This document shows positions 8,983-19,183 of a DNA stretch of 60,631 nt, one piece after another. The notes beneath the pieces are model-generated. The model saw nothing but the letters and a program-made list of their open reading frames with translations. It did not search any database and had not been told where the DNA came from. Origin of the DNA: Pseudomonadota bacterium (lineage in GTDB: Bacteria; Pseudomonadota; Alphaproteobacteria; Reyranellales; Reyranellaceae). A program made the translations under genes and the position numbers. The DNA is taken from positions 1 to 60,631 of the forward strand of contig JAFEFF010000185.1 in NCBI GenBank assembly GCA_018240745.1, read 5' to 3'. Positions within the stretch are counted from its first letter, which is position 1; every line of letters begins with the position of its first letter.

Positions 8983-9770
8983 CGGACCGTCACCGCGTGA
9001 TTGAGCGGGCCGTGCCCCGCCCCGTAGCCCGGCGCAGTCGCGATCGCCTCGCGCACATAGGCGCGGGCGCGGGCGACGGCATCGCGCAGTCCCATCTTCT
9101 GGGCGAGGCCGGCGGCGATTGCCGAGGCGAGCGTGCAGCCGGTGCCGTGCGTGTTCCGGCTCTGGATACGCGCATCCTCGAAGCGGTCGACCCGGCCGTC
9201 ATGCAACAGCAGGTCGACGACCCGGTCGCCCTCGAGATGGCCGCCCTTCATCAGCACCGCCCTGGCGCCGAACGAGACCAGCTTCTCGGCGGCGCGTTTC
9301 ATGTCCGCTTCGACGCGCACCGGAAAGCCGGCCAGCACCTCGGCCTCGGGCAGGTTGGGCGTCAGGACCGCCGCCATCGGCAACAGGCGGTCGCGCAACG
9401 CGGTCTCCGCTTCGGTCAGCAGCAGGCGATGGCCGCCCTTGGCCACCATCACCGGATCGACCACCAGCGGCACGTCCGCCGCATGCTTCCTGAAGGCTGC
9501 CACGACCGTGTCGATCACCTCGGCGCTGTGCAGCATCCCGGTCTTGAGCGCATCGGCGCCTATGTCGGTCAGCACCACCTCGATCTGCTGGGCGATGAAG
9601 GCCGGATCGACCGGCACCACGCCGTGGACCCCGAGCGTGTTCTGCGCCGTCAGCGCGGTGATCGCGGTCGCCGCGAAGCCGCCCATCGCCGTCACCGCCT
9701 TGATGTCGGCCTGGATGCCGGCGCCGCCGCCGGAATCGGAGCCGGCGACGATCAGCACCCTTCCCTTCAC
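8979..9770 (-). CDS. thiD: hydroxymethylpyrimidine/phosphomethylpyrimidine kinase
   Basis: 263 aa, ribokinase fold. GSDSGGGAGIQADIK at the N terminus binds the pyrimidine. VVDPVMVAKGG near residue 110 and the anion-hole region THGTGCTLASAIAAG near 210 are diagnostic for ThiD, which phosphorylates HMP and HMP-P for thiamine synthesis. Start is GTG, 16 bases downstream of the glmM stop. thiE lies far away at 40.8 kb, so the thiamine genes are scattered. Standalone length; no fused ThiE domain. Confidence 0.95.
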   Translation of the reverse strand: MKGRVLIVAGSDSGGGAGIQADIKAVTAMGGFAATAITALTAQNTLGVHGVVPVDPAFIAQQIEVVLTDIGADALKTGMLHSAEVIDTVVAAFRKHAADVPLVVDPVMVAKGGHRLLLTEAETALRDRLLPMAAVLTPNLPEAEVLAGFPVRVEADMKRAAEKLVSFGARAVLMKGGHLEGDRVVDLLLHDGRVDRFEDARIQSRNTHGTGCTLASAIAAGLAQKMGLRDAVARARAYVREAIATAPGYGAGHGPLNHAVTVR

Positions 9771-9786
9771 GATGGGCCCTTCCTCT

Positions 9787-11136
9787 TCATGCCGCCTGCC
9801 GCGGGATCGCCTCGACGATCCGGTCGACCACCGTGCGCACCAGATCCGAATCGTCGCCCTCGGCCATCACGCGGATCAGCGGCTCGGTGCCGGACTTGCG
9901 CACCAGGATGCGGCCGCCCCCACCGAGCTCCTTCTCCGCCGCCGCGATGGCCGCTGCCACCGACTGCGCGCTCAGCGCGGCATTGGCATCGTGCACCCGC
10001 ACGTTCTTCAGGAGCTGCGGCACCGGGTCGAAGGCGCGGAAGGTCTGGCTCGCCGGCTTGCCGCTCTTGCGCAACACCGCCAGCGCCTGCAGCGCCGCCA
10101 TCAGCCCGTCGCCGGTCGTGGCATGGTCGGTCATGATGATGTGACCCGACTGCTCGCCGCCCAGATTGAAGCCGTCGGCCCGCATGCGCTCCAGCACGTA
10201 GCGGTCGCCGACCTGGGTGCGCACCAGCGCGAGCCCGCGCGCGCCGACATAGCGCTCGAGACCGAGGTTCGACATCACCGTCGCGACCAGGCCGTTGCCG
10301 GCGAGCCGGCCGTCCTTCTTCCACAGGTCGGCGATGGTGGCCATGAGCTGGTCGCCGTCGATCAGGTCGCCCTTCTCGCACACCAGCACGACGCGATCGG
10401 CATCGCCGTCGAGCGCGATGCCGATGTCGGCGCCATGCATCACCACCTGCTCCTGGAGCACGCCGGGATGGGTCGAGCCGCAGTTGCCGTTGATGTTGAA
10501 ACCGTCCGGATGGACCGCGAGCGGGATCACATCGGCGCCGAGTTCCCACAGCACGGTCGGCGCCACCTTGTAGGCGGCGCCGTTGGCGCAATCGACGACG
10601 ATCTTGAGGCCTGTAAGATCGAGCCGCCGCGCCACCGAGGCCTTGACCGCCTCCATGTAGCGGCCCTCGGCGTCGTCGAGGCGCCGGGCGCGGCCGATCT
10701 CGGCGGACGCCGCCAGCGGGATGTCGGCGTGGCTTTCGACCAGCCGCTCGATCTGCATCTCGACCGCGTCGGAGAGCTTGAAGCCGTCCGGGCCGAACAG
10801 CTTGATGCCGTTGTCCTCGTAGGGATTGTGCGAGGCCGAGATCATGACGCCGACATCCGCGCGCATCGAGCGGGTCAGGAAGCCGACCGCCGGCGTCGGC
10901 AAGGGGCCGAGCAGCAGCACGTCGACGCCGACCGACAGGAAGCCCGCGGTCAGCGCCTGCTCGATCATGTAGCCGGACAACCGTGTGTCCTTGCCGACCA
11001 CGACGCGATGGCGATGGCCGCCGCGGTTGAAGACGCGGCCTGCCGCCATGCCGATGCGCATGGCAATTTCCGCCGTCATCGGGCTCGCGTTCGCGCGGCC
11101 CCTCACCCCGTCGGTGCCGAACAGAGAGCGTGTCAT
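9787..11136 (-). CDS. glmM: phosphoglucosamine mutase
   Basis: 449 aa. [12 protein letters not shown] near the N terminus, the phosphoserine loop [14 protein letters not shown] near residue 100, the metal-binding DGDADR near 245 and [12 protein letters not shown] near the C terminus identify GlmM. It interconverts glucosamine 6- and 1-phosphate for UDP-GlcNAc, feeding peptidoglycan and lipopolysaccharide. ATG at 11136 is preceded directly by an in-frame GTG, so either could start. It follows folP by 11 bases. The order ftsH-folP-glmM is widespread in Proteobacteria. Confidence 0.97.
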   Translation of the reverse strand: MTRSLFGTDGVRGRANASPMTAEIAMRIGMAAGRVFNRGGHRHRVVVGKDTRLSGYMIEQALTAGFLSVGVDVLLLGPLPTPAVGFLTRSMRADVGVMISASHNPYEDNGIKLFGPDGFKLSDAVEMQIERLVESHADIPLAASAEIGRARRLDDAEGRYMEAVKASVARRLDLTGLKIVVDCANGAAYKVAPTVLWELGADVIPLAVHPDGFNINGNCGSTHPGVLQEQVVMHGADIGIALDGDADRVVLVCEKGDLIDGDQLMATIADLWKKDGRLAGNGLVATVMSNLGLERYVGARGLALVRTQVGDRYVLERMRADGFNLGGEQSGHIIMTDHATTGDGLMAALQALAVLRKSGKPASQTFRAFDPVPQLLKNVRVHDANAALSAQSVAAAIAAAEKELGGGGRILVRKSGTEPLIRVMAEGDDSDLVRTVVDRIVEAIPRQAA

Positions 11137-11147
11137 CACGTGAGTAT

Positions 11148-11966
11148 TTATCGCATCGCCGCCCAGACGGCGAGGGCCTGCCGGGTACCGGCAACGTCGT
11201 GCACCCGCAGGATGGAAGCCCCCAGCCGCGCCGCCTCGACCGCGAGCCAGACCGATGCGGGATCGCGCCGGCCGGGTTCCTTGACCCCGGTGAGCCGGCC
11301 GATGAAGCCCTTGCGCGACGAGCCGATCAGCACCGGGTAGCCGGTCGCGGCGAGCCTGCCGGCGCCTTCGATCAGCGCCAGGTTCTCGCCGGGCGTCTTG
11401 CCGAAGCCGATGCCGGGGTCGATCGCGATGTCGTCGTGGGCGACGCCCGCGGCTTCGGCAGCCTGCGCACGCTCGCGCAGGAAGTCGCGGACATCCTCGA
11501 CGACGTCGCGATAGGCCGGGCCTTCGTACCTGTTCTCGGCCTGGCCGCGGCGGTGCATCAGCACGACCGGCGTGCGGCGTGCGGCGAGCAGCGGCAGCAT
11601 CGCCGGGTCGTCGCGCAGCGCCGAGACGTCGTTGACGATCCTGGCGCCGGCGTCGAGGCAGGCCCGCGCGACCTCGGCCCGGCGGGTATCGACCGACACG
11701 ACGACGTTGCGCCTGGCCAGCTCCTCGACGACCCGCAGGACACGGCTCAGCTCCTCGCCGGCCGGCGTGGCTTGCGCGCCCGGCCGGGTCGATTCGCCGC
11801 CGACATCGACGATGTCGGCGCCTTCGGAAACGAAACGCAGGCCATCGTCGATGGCCTGCGTGGTGTCGAAGCGTTCGCCGCCGTCGGAAAAGGAGTCCGG
11901 CGTCACGTTCACGATCGCCATCACCCGGGGGCGATCGAGAGCGAGGCCGCCGAACGCGTGAATCAA
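11148..11966 (-). CDS. folP: dihydropteroate synthase
   Basis: 272 aa. [15 protein letters not shown] near residue 15 is the pterin/PABA loop, GGESTRPGA lies near 58, and a C-terminal VHDVAGTR segment is present. It condenses PABA with hydroxymethyl-dihydropterin pyrophosphate in folate synthesis. The start is TTG, whose last two bases are the first two of the ftsH stop (TTGA), so initiation is coupled to FtsH translation. All motifs of a functional enzyme are present. Confidence 0.95.
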   Translation of the reverse strand: MIHAFGGLALDRPRVMAIVNVTPDSFSDGGERFDTTQAIDDGLRFVSEGADIVDVGGESTRPGAQATPAGEELSRVLRVVEELARRNVVVSVDTRRAEVARACLDAGARIVNDVSALRDDPAMLPLLAARRTPVVLMHRRGQAENRYEGPAYRDVVEDVRDFLRERAQAAEAAGVAHDDIAIDPGIGFGKTPGENLALIEGAGRLAATGYPVLIGSSRKGFIGRLTGVKEPGRRDPASVWLAVEAARLGASILRVHDVAGTRQALAVWAAMR

Positions 11967-13906
11967 ACGCCCGGCTGCGGCTCTGGATTGGCGCCGGGCG
12001 AGGCGCCCGGATTGCTGCTCGGGACCGAGGCGCGGCGCCGGCGATCGGTGCCGGGGCCGGCGCCGCCGGTGTCGTCGCGCACGATCTGCTCGCCGCGCAG
12101 CACCTGGCCGATCTCGTCGTTGCTCAGCGTCTCGTACTCGAGCAGCGCCTTGGCGATGGTGTGCAGGTCGTCGAGATGGTCGGTCAGGATCTGCTTGGCC
12201 GTGCCCTCGGCCTCCTCGATCAGGCGGCGGACCTCCTGGTCGATCAGCTGGGCGGTCGCCTCGGAGACGTTCTGCGTCTGGGTGACGGCGTGGCCGAGGA
12301 AGACCTCCTGCTCGTTGGCCTGGTAGCGCACGCGGCCGAGCTTGTCGGACATGCCGTAGGCCGTGATCATGCCGCGCGCCATCTGGGTCGCGACCTGGAT
12401 GTCGCTGGCGGCCCCCGTGGTGACGTTCTCGGCGCCGAAGATGATCTCCTCGGCGATGCGGCCGCCGAACAGGATGGCCAGACGCGATTCGAGGAACAGC
12501 TTGGTGTGGCTGAGGTGGTCGCGTTCCGGCAACTGCATGGTGACGCCGAGCGCCCGGCCGCGCGGGATGATCGTGACCTTGTGCAGCGGGTCGGTCTTCG
12601 GCACGTGCAGCGCGACCAGCGCATGGCCCGCCTCGTGATAGGCCGTGAGCTTCTTCTCCTCGTCGGTCATCGCCATCGAGCGGCGCTCGGTGCCCATCAG
12701 CACCTTGTCCTTGGCGTACTCGAAGTCGGCCATGGTGACGAGGCGCTTGCCGACTCGCGCCGCGCGCAGCGCGGCCTCGTTGACGAGGTTGGCGAGATCG
12801 GCGCCCGAGAAGCCGGGCGTGCCGCGTGCCAGGACGCGCGGATCGACGTCGGGCGCCAGCGGCACCTTGCGCATGTGGACCTTGAGGATCTTCTCGCGGC
12901 CGCCGATGTCGGGGTTCGGCACCACGACCTGGCGGTCGAAGCGGCCCGGCCGCAGCAGCGCCGGATCGAGCACGTCCGGCCGGTTGGTCGCGGCGATCAG
13001 GATGACGCCTTCATTGGACTCGAAGCCGTCCATCTCGACCAGCAACTGGTTCAGCGTCTGCTCGCGCTCGTCGTTGCCGCCGCCGAGGCCGGCGCCGCGA
13101 TGGCGGCCGACGGCGTCGATTTCGTCGATGAACACGATGCAGGGCGCGTTCTTCTTGGCCTGCTCGAACATGTCGCGCACGCGGCTCGCACCGACGCCGA
13201 CGAACATCTCGACGAAGTCGGAGCCCGAGATGGTGAAGAACGGCACGTTCGCCTCGCCGGCGATGGCGCGGGCGAGCAGCGTCTTGCCGGTGCCCGGCGG
13301 ACCGACCAGCAGACAGCCCTTGGGGATCTTGCCGCCCAGGCGCTGGAACTTCTGCGGGTCCTTCAGGAAGTCGACGATCTCCTCGAGCTCGGCCTTGGCC
13401 TCGTCGATCCCGGCGACGTCCTCGAAGGTGACGCGGCCGTGCTTCTCGGTCAGCAGCCGCGCGCGCGACTTGCCGAAGCCCATGGCGCGGCCGGTGCCGC
13501 TCTGCATCTGGCGCAGGAAGAAGATGTACACGCCGACCAGCACGAGGACCGGCAGCCAGCTCACGAAGATCGAGCCGATGTTGACGCCCTCCTCCGCAGG
13601 CCCGCCATCGACGCGATCGACGTTCTTGAGGAGCATCGGCATCAGCTGCTCGTCCGGCGGATTCGGCGGCGCATAGGTGGCAAACTTCTGCATGCCGTTG
13701 CGCGGCTCGCGGTAGGTGCCGGTGATGCTGTTGCCCGAGATGCGGACGTCCTGGACCTGCCGCTGCTCGACCGCCCGCACGAACTCCGAATAGGGGATCG
13801 TGTTGCCCGCGGTGCGGGTCGTGCCCCCCTGGAAGACGCTGTAGAGCAGCGCCAGGAGCAGGACGATGACGATCCACAGGGCGGCGTTGCGATTAAACGG
13901 GTTCAC
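11963..13906 (-). CDS. ftsH: ATP-dependent zinc metalloprotease FtsH
   Basis: 647 aa. N-terminal membrane helix at residues 9-25, periplasmic segment, second helix at about 112-131. AAA+ domain with Walker A GPPGTGKT at 202-209 and Walker B FIDEID at 259-264. The zinc site HEAGH is at 424-428. It degrades membrane and regulatory proteins, and in many bacteria controls LpxC or sigma factors. The C terminus after about residue 610 is a Pro/Gly-rich tail of variable type. The stop overlaps the folP start. Confidence 0.98.
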   Translation of the reverse strand: MNPFNRNAALWIVIVLLLALLYSVFQGGTTRTAGNTIPYSEFVRAVEQRQVQDVRISGNSITGTYREPRNGMQKFATYAPPNPPDEQLMPMLLKNVDRVDGGPAEEGVNIGSIFVSWLPVLVLVGVYIFFLRQMQSGTGRAMGFGKSRARLLTEKHGRVTFEDVAGIDEAKAELEEIVDFLKDPQKFQRLGGKIPKGCLLVGPPGTGKTLLARAIAGEANVPFFTISGSDFVEMFVGVGASRVRDMFEQAKKNAPCIVFIDEIDAVGRHRGAGLGGGNDEREQTLNQLLVEMDGFESNEGVILIAATNRPDVLDPALLRPGRFDRQVVVPNPDIGGREKILKVHMRKVPLAPDVDPRVLARGTPGFSGADLANLVNEAALRAARVGKRLVTMADFEYAKDKVLMGTERRSMAMTDEEKKLTAYHEAGHALVALHVPKTDPLHKVTIIPRGRALGVTMQLPERDHLSHTKLFLESRLAILFGGRIAEEIIFGAENVTTGAASDIQVATQMARGMITAYGMSDKLGRVRYQANEQEVFLGHAVTQTQNVSEATAQLIDQEVRRLIEEAEGTAKQILTDHLDDLHTIAKALLEYETLSNDEIGQVLRGEQIVRDDTGGAGPGTDRRRRASVPSSNPGASPGANPEPQPGV

Positions 13907-13930
13907 GGTTTCTGTCCGTTTGGAAAGGTT

Positions 13931-14989
13931 TCAATCTAGATGGGTCGCGGCGGAGACGCCGCAAGCGAAAAATGCCGCCGGGACGAGGGGCTGGCCCGGA
14001 GTCTTGGTGTTCCTCCTGCCACTTTCAGGCCGCACAATCCAGCGCAGCCGCCGGGTAGCAGGGTCCCGCCGCAGCATCAGCTGACAACCAGATAGTGTGA
14101 AATCCCGGCTTTTTCCGGGCCCGCCCGAATCCTGGGCCTGTGAAAGCCGGGCGACCGCCCGCTCCAGCCGCTCCCGCCGCGGCGGATAGGCTCCGCCGGC
14201 CACCGCCTGGACGACCCGGCCGAGCAGTCGGCCGGCAATTTCCTTGCTCAAATCCGACACGGCAAGTTGATCCATGGCGACGCCCTGCGGCCCGACGTCG
14301 AGGGTCTGCAGCGCCACCCGGGCGACCTCCCGGTCCCGGACCGCGCGGCCGCCGGCCGGCGCGAGGACTGCCCCTCCATCTTGTCGCACCCGGACCCGCT
14401 CGAAGCGGCGGTCCTCGTTGGAGGGGTCGTCGATCCAGCCGATCCCCCTCGCCTGCAGGGTCGTGGTCAGCCGCGCCCGCGGCACGGCCAGCAACGGACG
14501 CAGCAGGCGCGCGTCGCGATGCTCGACCAGGGCCGCCATTCCGGCGAGGCCGTCCGGTCCGCTGTCGCGCGCCGCGCGCATGGCCAGTGTCTCGGCCTGG
14601 TCGCCAGCGTGATGCGCCATCAGCAGGTGCAGGATGCCGCGCCGGCGGCAGGCCTCGAACAACAGCCGGTAGCGCGCCTCGCGCGCGGCCTGCTGGATGC
14701 GGGTCGCAGGCTTCGCGCCCGACCATGCCAGCAGCTCGGCCTCGATTCCGAGTGAGGCCAGCCGCTCGCAGGTCGAGCGCGCTTCGCCGGCGGATTCGGG
14801 CCTCAGGCCGTGATCGACGACCAGGGCGAGCACGCGTCCCTGCCGTGCGCGAGCCCATTCGTGCGCCAGGATCGCGAGAGCGACCGAGTCGCGTCCTCCG
14901 GACACGGCAACCGCGAGAGCAGGGCGCGCCTCGAACGGCGCGAAAGGCGCCATCAGCGCGGCGAACTCAGGAGCCGAAAGCGGCGTCAC
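13931..14989 (-). CDS. tilS: tRNA(Ile)-lysidine synthase
   Basis: 352 aa. The PP-loop SGGRDS near residue 30 binds ATP and VVDHGLRPES and MAHHAGDQAET are the further conserved TilS signatures. The enzyme attaches lysine to the wobble C of tRNA-Ile(CAU), so it is essential for AUA decoding. It starts with GTG overlapping the cpoB stop and lies directly before ftsH, the common proteobacterial order. The C-terminal part after about residue 210 is poorly conserved, as usual for this family. Confidence 0.93.
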   Translation of the reverse strand: MTPLSAPEFAALMAPFAPFEARPALAVAVSGGRDSVALAILAHEWARARQGRVLALVVDHGLRPESAGEARSTCERLASLGIEAELLAWSGAKPATRIQQAAREARYRLLFEACRRRGILHLLMAHHAGDQAETLAMRAARDSGPDGLAGMAALVEHRDARLLRPLLAVPRARLTTTLQARGIGWIDDPSNEDRRFERVRVRQDGGAVLAPAGGRAVRDREVARVALQTLDVGPQGVAMDQLAVSDLSKEIAGRLLGRVVQAVAGGAYPPRRERLERAVARLSQAQDSGGPGKSRDFTLSGCQLMLRRDPATRRLRWIVRPESGRRNTKTPGQPLVPAAFFACGVSAATHLD

Positions 14990-15705
14990 CCGCAGCCGTT
15001 CTTCTGGCGCTCCTGGTCGATCCGCCTCTTCTGGAGATCGGTGGCGTGCGGATAATCCTGGTTGAAGCGCTGGAACACCGCACAGGCTTCCTGCTTCTTG
15101 TTCAGCACTGCGAGCGTGATGCCGAGCTTCAGGAGATTGTCCGGTCCCTTCGGGCTGGTCTTGTAGACCTTGTAGCCCTCGGCGAAGGCCACCATCGCCT
15201 GCTGATACTCGCGCCGCGCGTAGTAGGTCTCGCCCAGCCAGTATTGGGCATTGCCGGCCAGCGGATGCCTGGGATTGCTCTGCACGAAGGACTTGAAGGC
15301 GCGCTCGGCGCCGGCGTAGTCGCCGTCCTGCAGGAGCTTGAAAGCGTCGTGATAGAGCTGCTCGCCCTGCGCGCCGCCGGCCGGGGGCGCGGCTGACGCC
15401 GTCGGCCCATGGGCCGGCGGCGGCGGTGCCGTCGGCGCCGGTCCCGGCGGCCGCGGGCCTCCGCCCTTGCCCTTCTCGATCTGATCGAGCCGGAAGTCGT
15501 AGTCGGTTTGCATCTTCTCAAGCTGTTGCTTGAGCTGCTGATTCTGGTACTGCAGCTGCTCGACCTGACCGGTCAGCATGGTGACGGTCTGCTGCAGCTG
15601 GTTCATCCGGTCCTCGATGTAGACCGACGAACCGCGTTGTGCGCTCGCCACCGACGGCAGCAGCGCGAGGGCGAACAGCAGCGCCCCGGAAAAAAAGCTC
15701 TTCAT
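14986..15705 (-). CDS. cpoB: Tol-Pal system protein CpoB/YbgF
   Basis: About 239 aa. Signal peptide MKSFFSGALLFALALLP..ASAQ, then a coiled-coil region rich in Gln/Leu (residues about 30-75) that trimerises. A Pro-rich linker follows, then three TPR repeats (LYHDAFKLLQDGDYAGAERAF and following). Periplasmic CpoB coordinates outer-membrane constriction with peptidoglycan synthesis. ATG at 15714 (MDAMKS) is an alternative start. It sits downstream of pal, separated by a terminator-like hairpin at 15768-15792. Confidence 0.92.
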   Translation of the reverse strand: MKSFFSGALLFALALLPSVASAQRGSSVYIEDRMNQLQQTVTMLTGQVEQLQYQNQQLKQQLEKMQTDYDFRLDQIEKGKGGGPRPPGPAPTAPPPPAHGPTASAAPPAGGAQGEQLYHDAFKLLQDGDYAGAERAFKSFVQSNPRHPLAGNAQYWLGETYYARREYQQAMVAFAEGYKVYKTSPKGPDNLLKLGITLAVLNKKQEACAVFQRFNQDYPHATDLQKRRIDQERQKNGCG

Positions 15706-15767
15706 GGCATCCATTGTCGCATCGATGCGGGCCATTTTCAGGCAGGACGACCGAACCCACAAACGAA

Positions 15768-15792
15768 AACGCCGGTCGCGTGGACCGGCGTT
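15768..15792 (-). terminator. hairpin with T-rich tail after pal
   Basis: AACGCCGGTC and GACCGGCGTT pair perfectly around a 5-base loop. Read on the minus strand the stem is followed by TTCGTTTGT. It lies between the pal stop and the cpoB start, so it may end or attenuate the tol-pal transcript. Confidence 0.6.
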
Positions 15793-15812
15793 CCGTCTCG
15801 TCCGGACGACGG

Positions 15813-16268
15813 CTACTGAAGGACCGTGATGCCGACCCGGTTGCGCGCCCAGGCGCCCTCGTCGGAGCCCACGACCTCGGGGCGCTCCTTGCCGTAGCTG
15901 ATGGTCTTGACGCGGTCGGCGGGAATGCCCTGCGCCACCAGATACTGGCGCACCGCGTTGGCGCGGCGCTCACCCAGCGCGAGGTTGTACTCGCGGGTGC
16001 CGCGCTCGTCGCACTTGCCTTCGATGGTGATCGGATAGTTGCTGTACTTCTTCAGCCACTCGGCCTGCTTGGCGAGCGTGCCGCGACCATCCTCGCGGAT
16101 GTTCGACATGTCGGTGTCGAAGAAGACGCGGTCACCGACGTTCTGCTTGAAGTCAGCGATCGAGCCGGGCGTGACGCTGGTGCCGGCCTCCGGCACTTTC
16201 TGCTCACTGCTGCATGCGGCCATTACCAGGAGTGCCGCGACGGCAGCGAAGGCTTTGATCATTCGCAT
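15813..16268 (-). CDS. pal: peptidoglycan-associated lipoprotein Pal
   Basis: 151 aa. Lipoprotein signal with Cys in VMAACSS near residue 20, then an OmpA-like domain with the peptidoglycan-binding core (GKCDERGTREYNLALGERRA near residue 90). Anchored in the outer membrane, it is the TolB partner and maintains envelope invagination during division. ATG at 16268 or 16262 both give good signal peptides; the longer upstream extension does not. Separated from tolB by 120 bases that include a hairpin. Confidence 0.95.
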   Translation of the reverse strand: MRMIKAFAAVAALLVMAACSSEQKVPEAGTSVTPGSIADFKQNVGDRVFFDTDMSNIREDGRGTLAKQAEWLKKYSNYPITIEGKCDERGTREYNLALGERRANAVRQYLVAQGIPADRVKTISYGKERPEVVGSDEGAWARNRVGITVLQ

Positions 16269-16339
16269 CTCAATCTCTAACGCGGCGCTTGCACGCTGCG
16301 CTCCTCTTTGTTCATCCACCAACGCCCAGACGAAGGCGA

Positions 16340-16363
16340 CCCGAGCGCGAAATGACGCTCGGG
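16340..16363. terminator. hairpin in the tolB-pal gap
   Basis: CCCGAGCG and CGCTCGGG pair around an 8-base loop. No T-tract follows on the minus strand, so a role as RNA stabiliser or partial attenuator between tolB and pal fits better than full termination. Confidence 0.4.
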
Positions 16364-16388
16364 CCGCGGTACGCGATCATATTCCCCA

Positions 16389-17723
16389 TCACTGCGGAAT
16401 CAAGGGCGACCAGGCCGGATCCGACGCATCCGTCGGAGTCGGCACCTGACGCTCGAATCGCCCGGTTATGTCGATGGCGTGCAACGTCACCGAACCCGCC
16501 CGGCCGCCCGAATTGGGCTGCTGGCGGAAGAACATCAGCACCCGGCCGTTCGGCGCCCATGTCGGGCCCTCGACCAGGAAGCCGTTGGACAACAGGCGCT
16601 CCCCGCTGCCGTCCGGGCGCATCACTCCGATGCCGAAGCTACCGCCCATGATCTTGGTAAAGGCGATGTAGTCGCCACGCGGCGACCACACCGGGGTGGC
16701 ATAGCGACCGTCGCCGAAGCTGATGCGTCTGTCGCCGCCGCCCCCGGCGCCCATGACATAGAGCTGCTGGCTGCCGCCACGGTCGGAGTTGAAGACGATT
16801 TGCGTTCCGTCATTGGAATATGAGGGCGAGGTATCGATGGCAGGCGAGTTGGTCAGCCGGCGCATGCCGCGGCCGCGCACGTCCATCTCGTAGAGGTTGG
16901 TGCGACCATCCTGTGACAAGCTCATCGCCACCTTTGTCCCGTCGGGCGAGAAGCGCGGTGCGAAGCTCATGCCCGGGAAGTTGCCCATCAGCTCGCGGCG
17001 GTTGGAATCGACGTTCTGCAGGTAGACCTTGGGAGGCGTGTTGCGGTCGCCGTACGCCATGTAGACGATCTCCTGAAGGGTCGGCGAGAAGCGCGGCGTT
17101 ATGGCGATCGTGCTGCCGTCGGTGATGTAGCGGTTGTTGGCGCCATCCTGGTCCATGATGGCGATCCGCTTGGTACGGTTGTTGAGCGGACCGGTTTCCG
17201 AGACATAGGCGACGCGGGTGTCGAAGTAGCCCTCCTCCCCGGTCACCCGCTTGTAGACCGCATCGGCGATGATGTGGCCGAGCCGCCGCCAGTTGTTCGG
17301 CTGGCTGGTGAAGCTGAGCCCGGTTGCCTGGTCGCCCTTCAGCACGTCCCACAGACGGAAGTCGACCTTGATGTTGCCGCCGATACTGGCGATCGAGCCG
17401 ACCACCAGGCCCTGGGCGCCGACATTGCGCCAGTCGGGAAAGCGCGGCGCGCTATTGGCACCGAGGTTCTGCTCGATGAAGGAGCCCGGCGCGATCGAGC
17501 GGAACAGGCCGGAGTTCTGCAGGTCGTTGCGGATCACGCCGGCGATCTGACCGCCCATCGCATCGCCCTGGAAGTCGACGACCGCGATCGGCACCGGCTC
17601 GAAATTGGGCCGCGTCATGTCGATGGTGAGCTGCGCACGCGCCGCCATTGGCGCGGCCAGCGGGGCGAGCGCGGCGCCGAGCAGCACTGTCCGTCGGGGG
17701 ATCATCATCTCGAACCTCTTCAT
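16389..17723 (-). CDS. tolB: Tol-Pal system beta-propeller protein TolB
   Basis: 444 aa. N-terminal signal with a twin arginine (PRRTVLLGAALAPLAAP) ending ARAQ, then the TolB N-terminal domain. Repeated propeller blades follow (FSPTLQEIVYMAYGD, FSPDGTKVAMSLSQDG, YSNDGTQIVFNSDRGG, WSPRGDYIAFT). Periplasmic TolB binds Pal and transmits TolA-driven force. Its start shares one base with the tolA stop (TAATG). A much longer open frame covering tolA and tolR in another register is a GC-driven shadow. Confidence 0.96.
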   Translation of the reverse strand: MKRFEMMIPRRTVLLGAALAPLAAPMAARAQLTIDMTRPNFEPVPIAVVDFQGDAMGGQIAGVIRNDLQNSGLFRSIAPGSFIEQNLGANSAPRFPDWRNVGAQGLVVGSIASIGGNIKVDFRLWDVLKGDQATGLSFTSQPNNWRRLGHIIADAVYKRVTGEEGYFDTRVAYVSETGPLNNRTKRIAIMDQDGANNRYITDGSTIAITPRFSPTLQEIVYMAYGDRNTPPKVYLQNVDSNRRELMGNFPGMSFAPRFSPDGTKVAMSLSQDGRTNLYEMDVRGRGMRRLTNSPAIDTSPSYSNDGTQIVFNSDRGGSQQLYVMGAGGGGDRRISFGDGRYATPVWSPRGDYIAFTKIMGGSFGIGVMRPDGSGERLLSNGFLVEGPTWAPNGRVLMFFRQQPNSGGRAGSVTLHAIDITGRFERQVPTPTDASDPAWSPLIPQ

Positions 17724-18676
17724 TAGTAGTCGCGGGGATCGAAGTTGAACGTGATCGTGTGCCAGCCATTGTAGCGGTCGCTCGGCAGCGGCCACGGCTG
17801 GCAGCGCGGATTCATGACGGCGCGATAGGCGGCGTCGGCGGCGGAGCGGAACACCGGGTCTCGCGAGTAGCGGCCGGTGTCCTGGATCTCGGCCTTCACC
17901 GGCGTGCCGTCCTGGTTCATCTGCACCGTCAGGGTCACGATCGGCTGGTCGCGCGCACCCGGCGTCGGGTTCCAGCACGGCCGGATCTTGGAGCGGACGC
18001 CCTCGATCTCGCTCGCGGTCACGACGGCGGAGAGCTGAGGCGCCATCGAGGCCTGGCGCGTGATCTCCTTCGGCCGCTGCGGCGCCTGCTGCGGCGTCTT
18101 GATCGGCGGGTTCTTGTCGTTGTTCTTCAGGATACTGTCCACCAGCGAGTCGACGTTCGGCTTCTTGGGCTCGGGCGGCTTGGGCGGCGGCGGTTTGGGC
18201 TGCTCCTTCTTTGCCTCGGGCTTGGGCGGCTCGGGCTTGGGCGGCTCGATCTTCTTTTCTTCCTTGGGCGGCTCGGGCTGCTTGGGCTTGAGCGCGACGA
18301 CGTTCTCGGTTGGCTTGGGTGGCTCGGGCTTTGGCTTCTCGACCGGCGCCGGCGCGATCGGCTTGGCCTCGGCGACTTCCTTCTTCGGCGGCTCCGGCGG
18401 AGTCGGCTGCGCATCGGCCGTCTTGGGCGGCGGCGCCTTGGTCGTCTCCTCGGCGATCTTGGCTTCCTTGGGCTGCGGATCCTGGACGCCGATCTTGGGA
18501 GCCGCGGCGTGCTTGTCGATCTTCACGAAGTCGACCATCACCGGTTCGGGCTCTATCGGCGGATGGCTGAACAGATCGAAGTTCACGATCGCCGCCACCA
18601 GCGCGACGACATGCAGCCCGGCCGACAGGATTGCCGGCGTGCGCATCTCGACGGTGGAGGTACGGCGAAAGGCCAT
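17723..18676 (-). CDS. tolA: Tol-Pal system protein TolA
   Basis: 317 aa. One membrane helix near residues 14-34, then about 150 residues of Pro/Lys/Glu-rich linker (repeated PPKPE-type motifs) spanning the periplasm. A C-terminal TolA/TonB-like domain begins around residue 215 (RSKIRPCWNPTPGARDQPIV). It couples the TolQR proton channel to TolB-Pal. The linker is Pro-rich rather than the Ala-rich helix of enterics. Located between tolR and tolB. Confidence 0.92.
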   Translation of the reverse strand: MAFRRTSTVEMRTPAILSAGLHVVALVAAIVNFDLFSHPPIEPEPVMVDFVKIDKHAAAPKIGVQDPQPKEAKIAEETTKAPPPKTADAQPTPPEPPKKEVAEAKPIAPAPVEKPKPEPPKPTENVVALKPKQPEPPKEEKKIEPPKPEPPKPEAKKEQPKPPPPKPPEPKKPNVDSLVDSILKNNDKNPPIKTPQQAPQRPKEITRQASMAPQLSAVVTASEIEGVRSKIRPCWNPTPGARDQPIVTLTVQMNQDGTPVKAEIQDTGRYSRDPVFRSAADAAYRAVMNPRCQPWPLPSDRYNGWHTITFNFDPRDY

Positions 18677-18679
18677 TGC

Positions 18680-19182
<503 letters not shown>

Positions 19183-19183
<1 letters not shown>

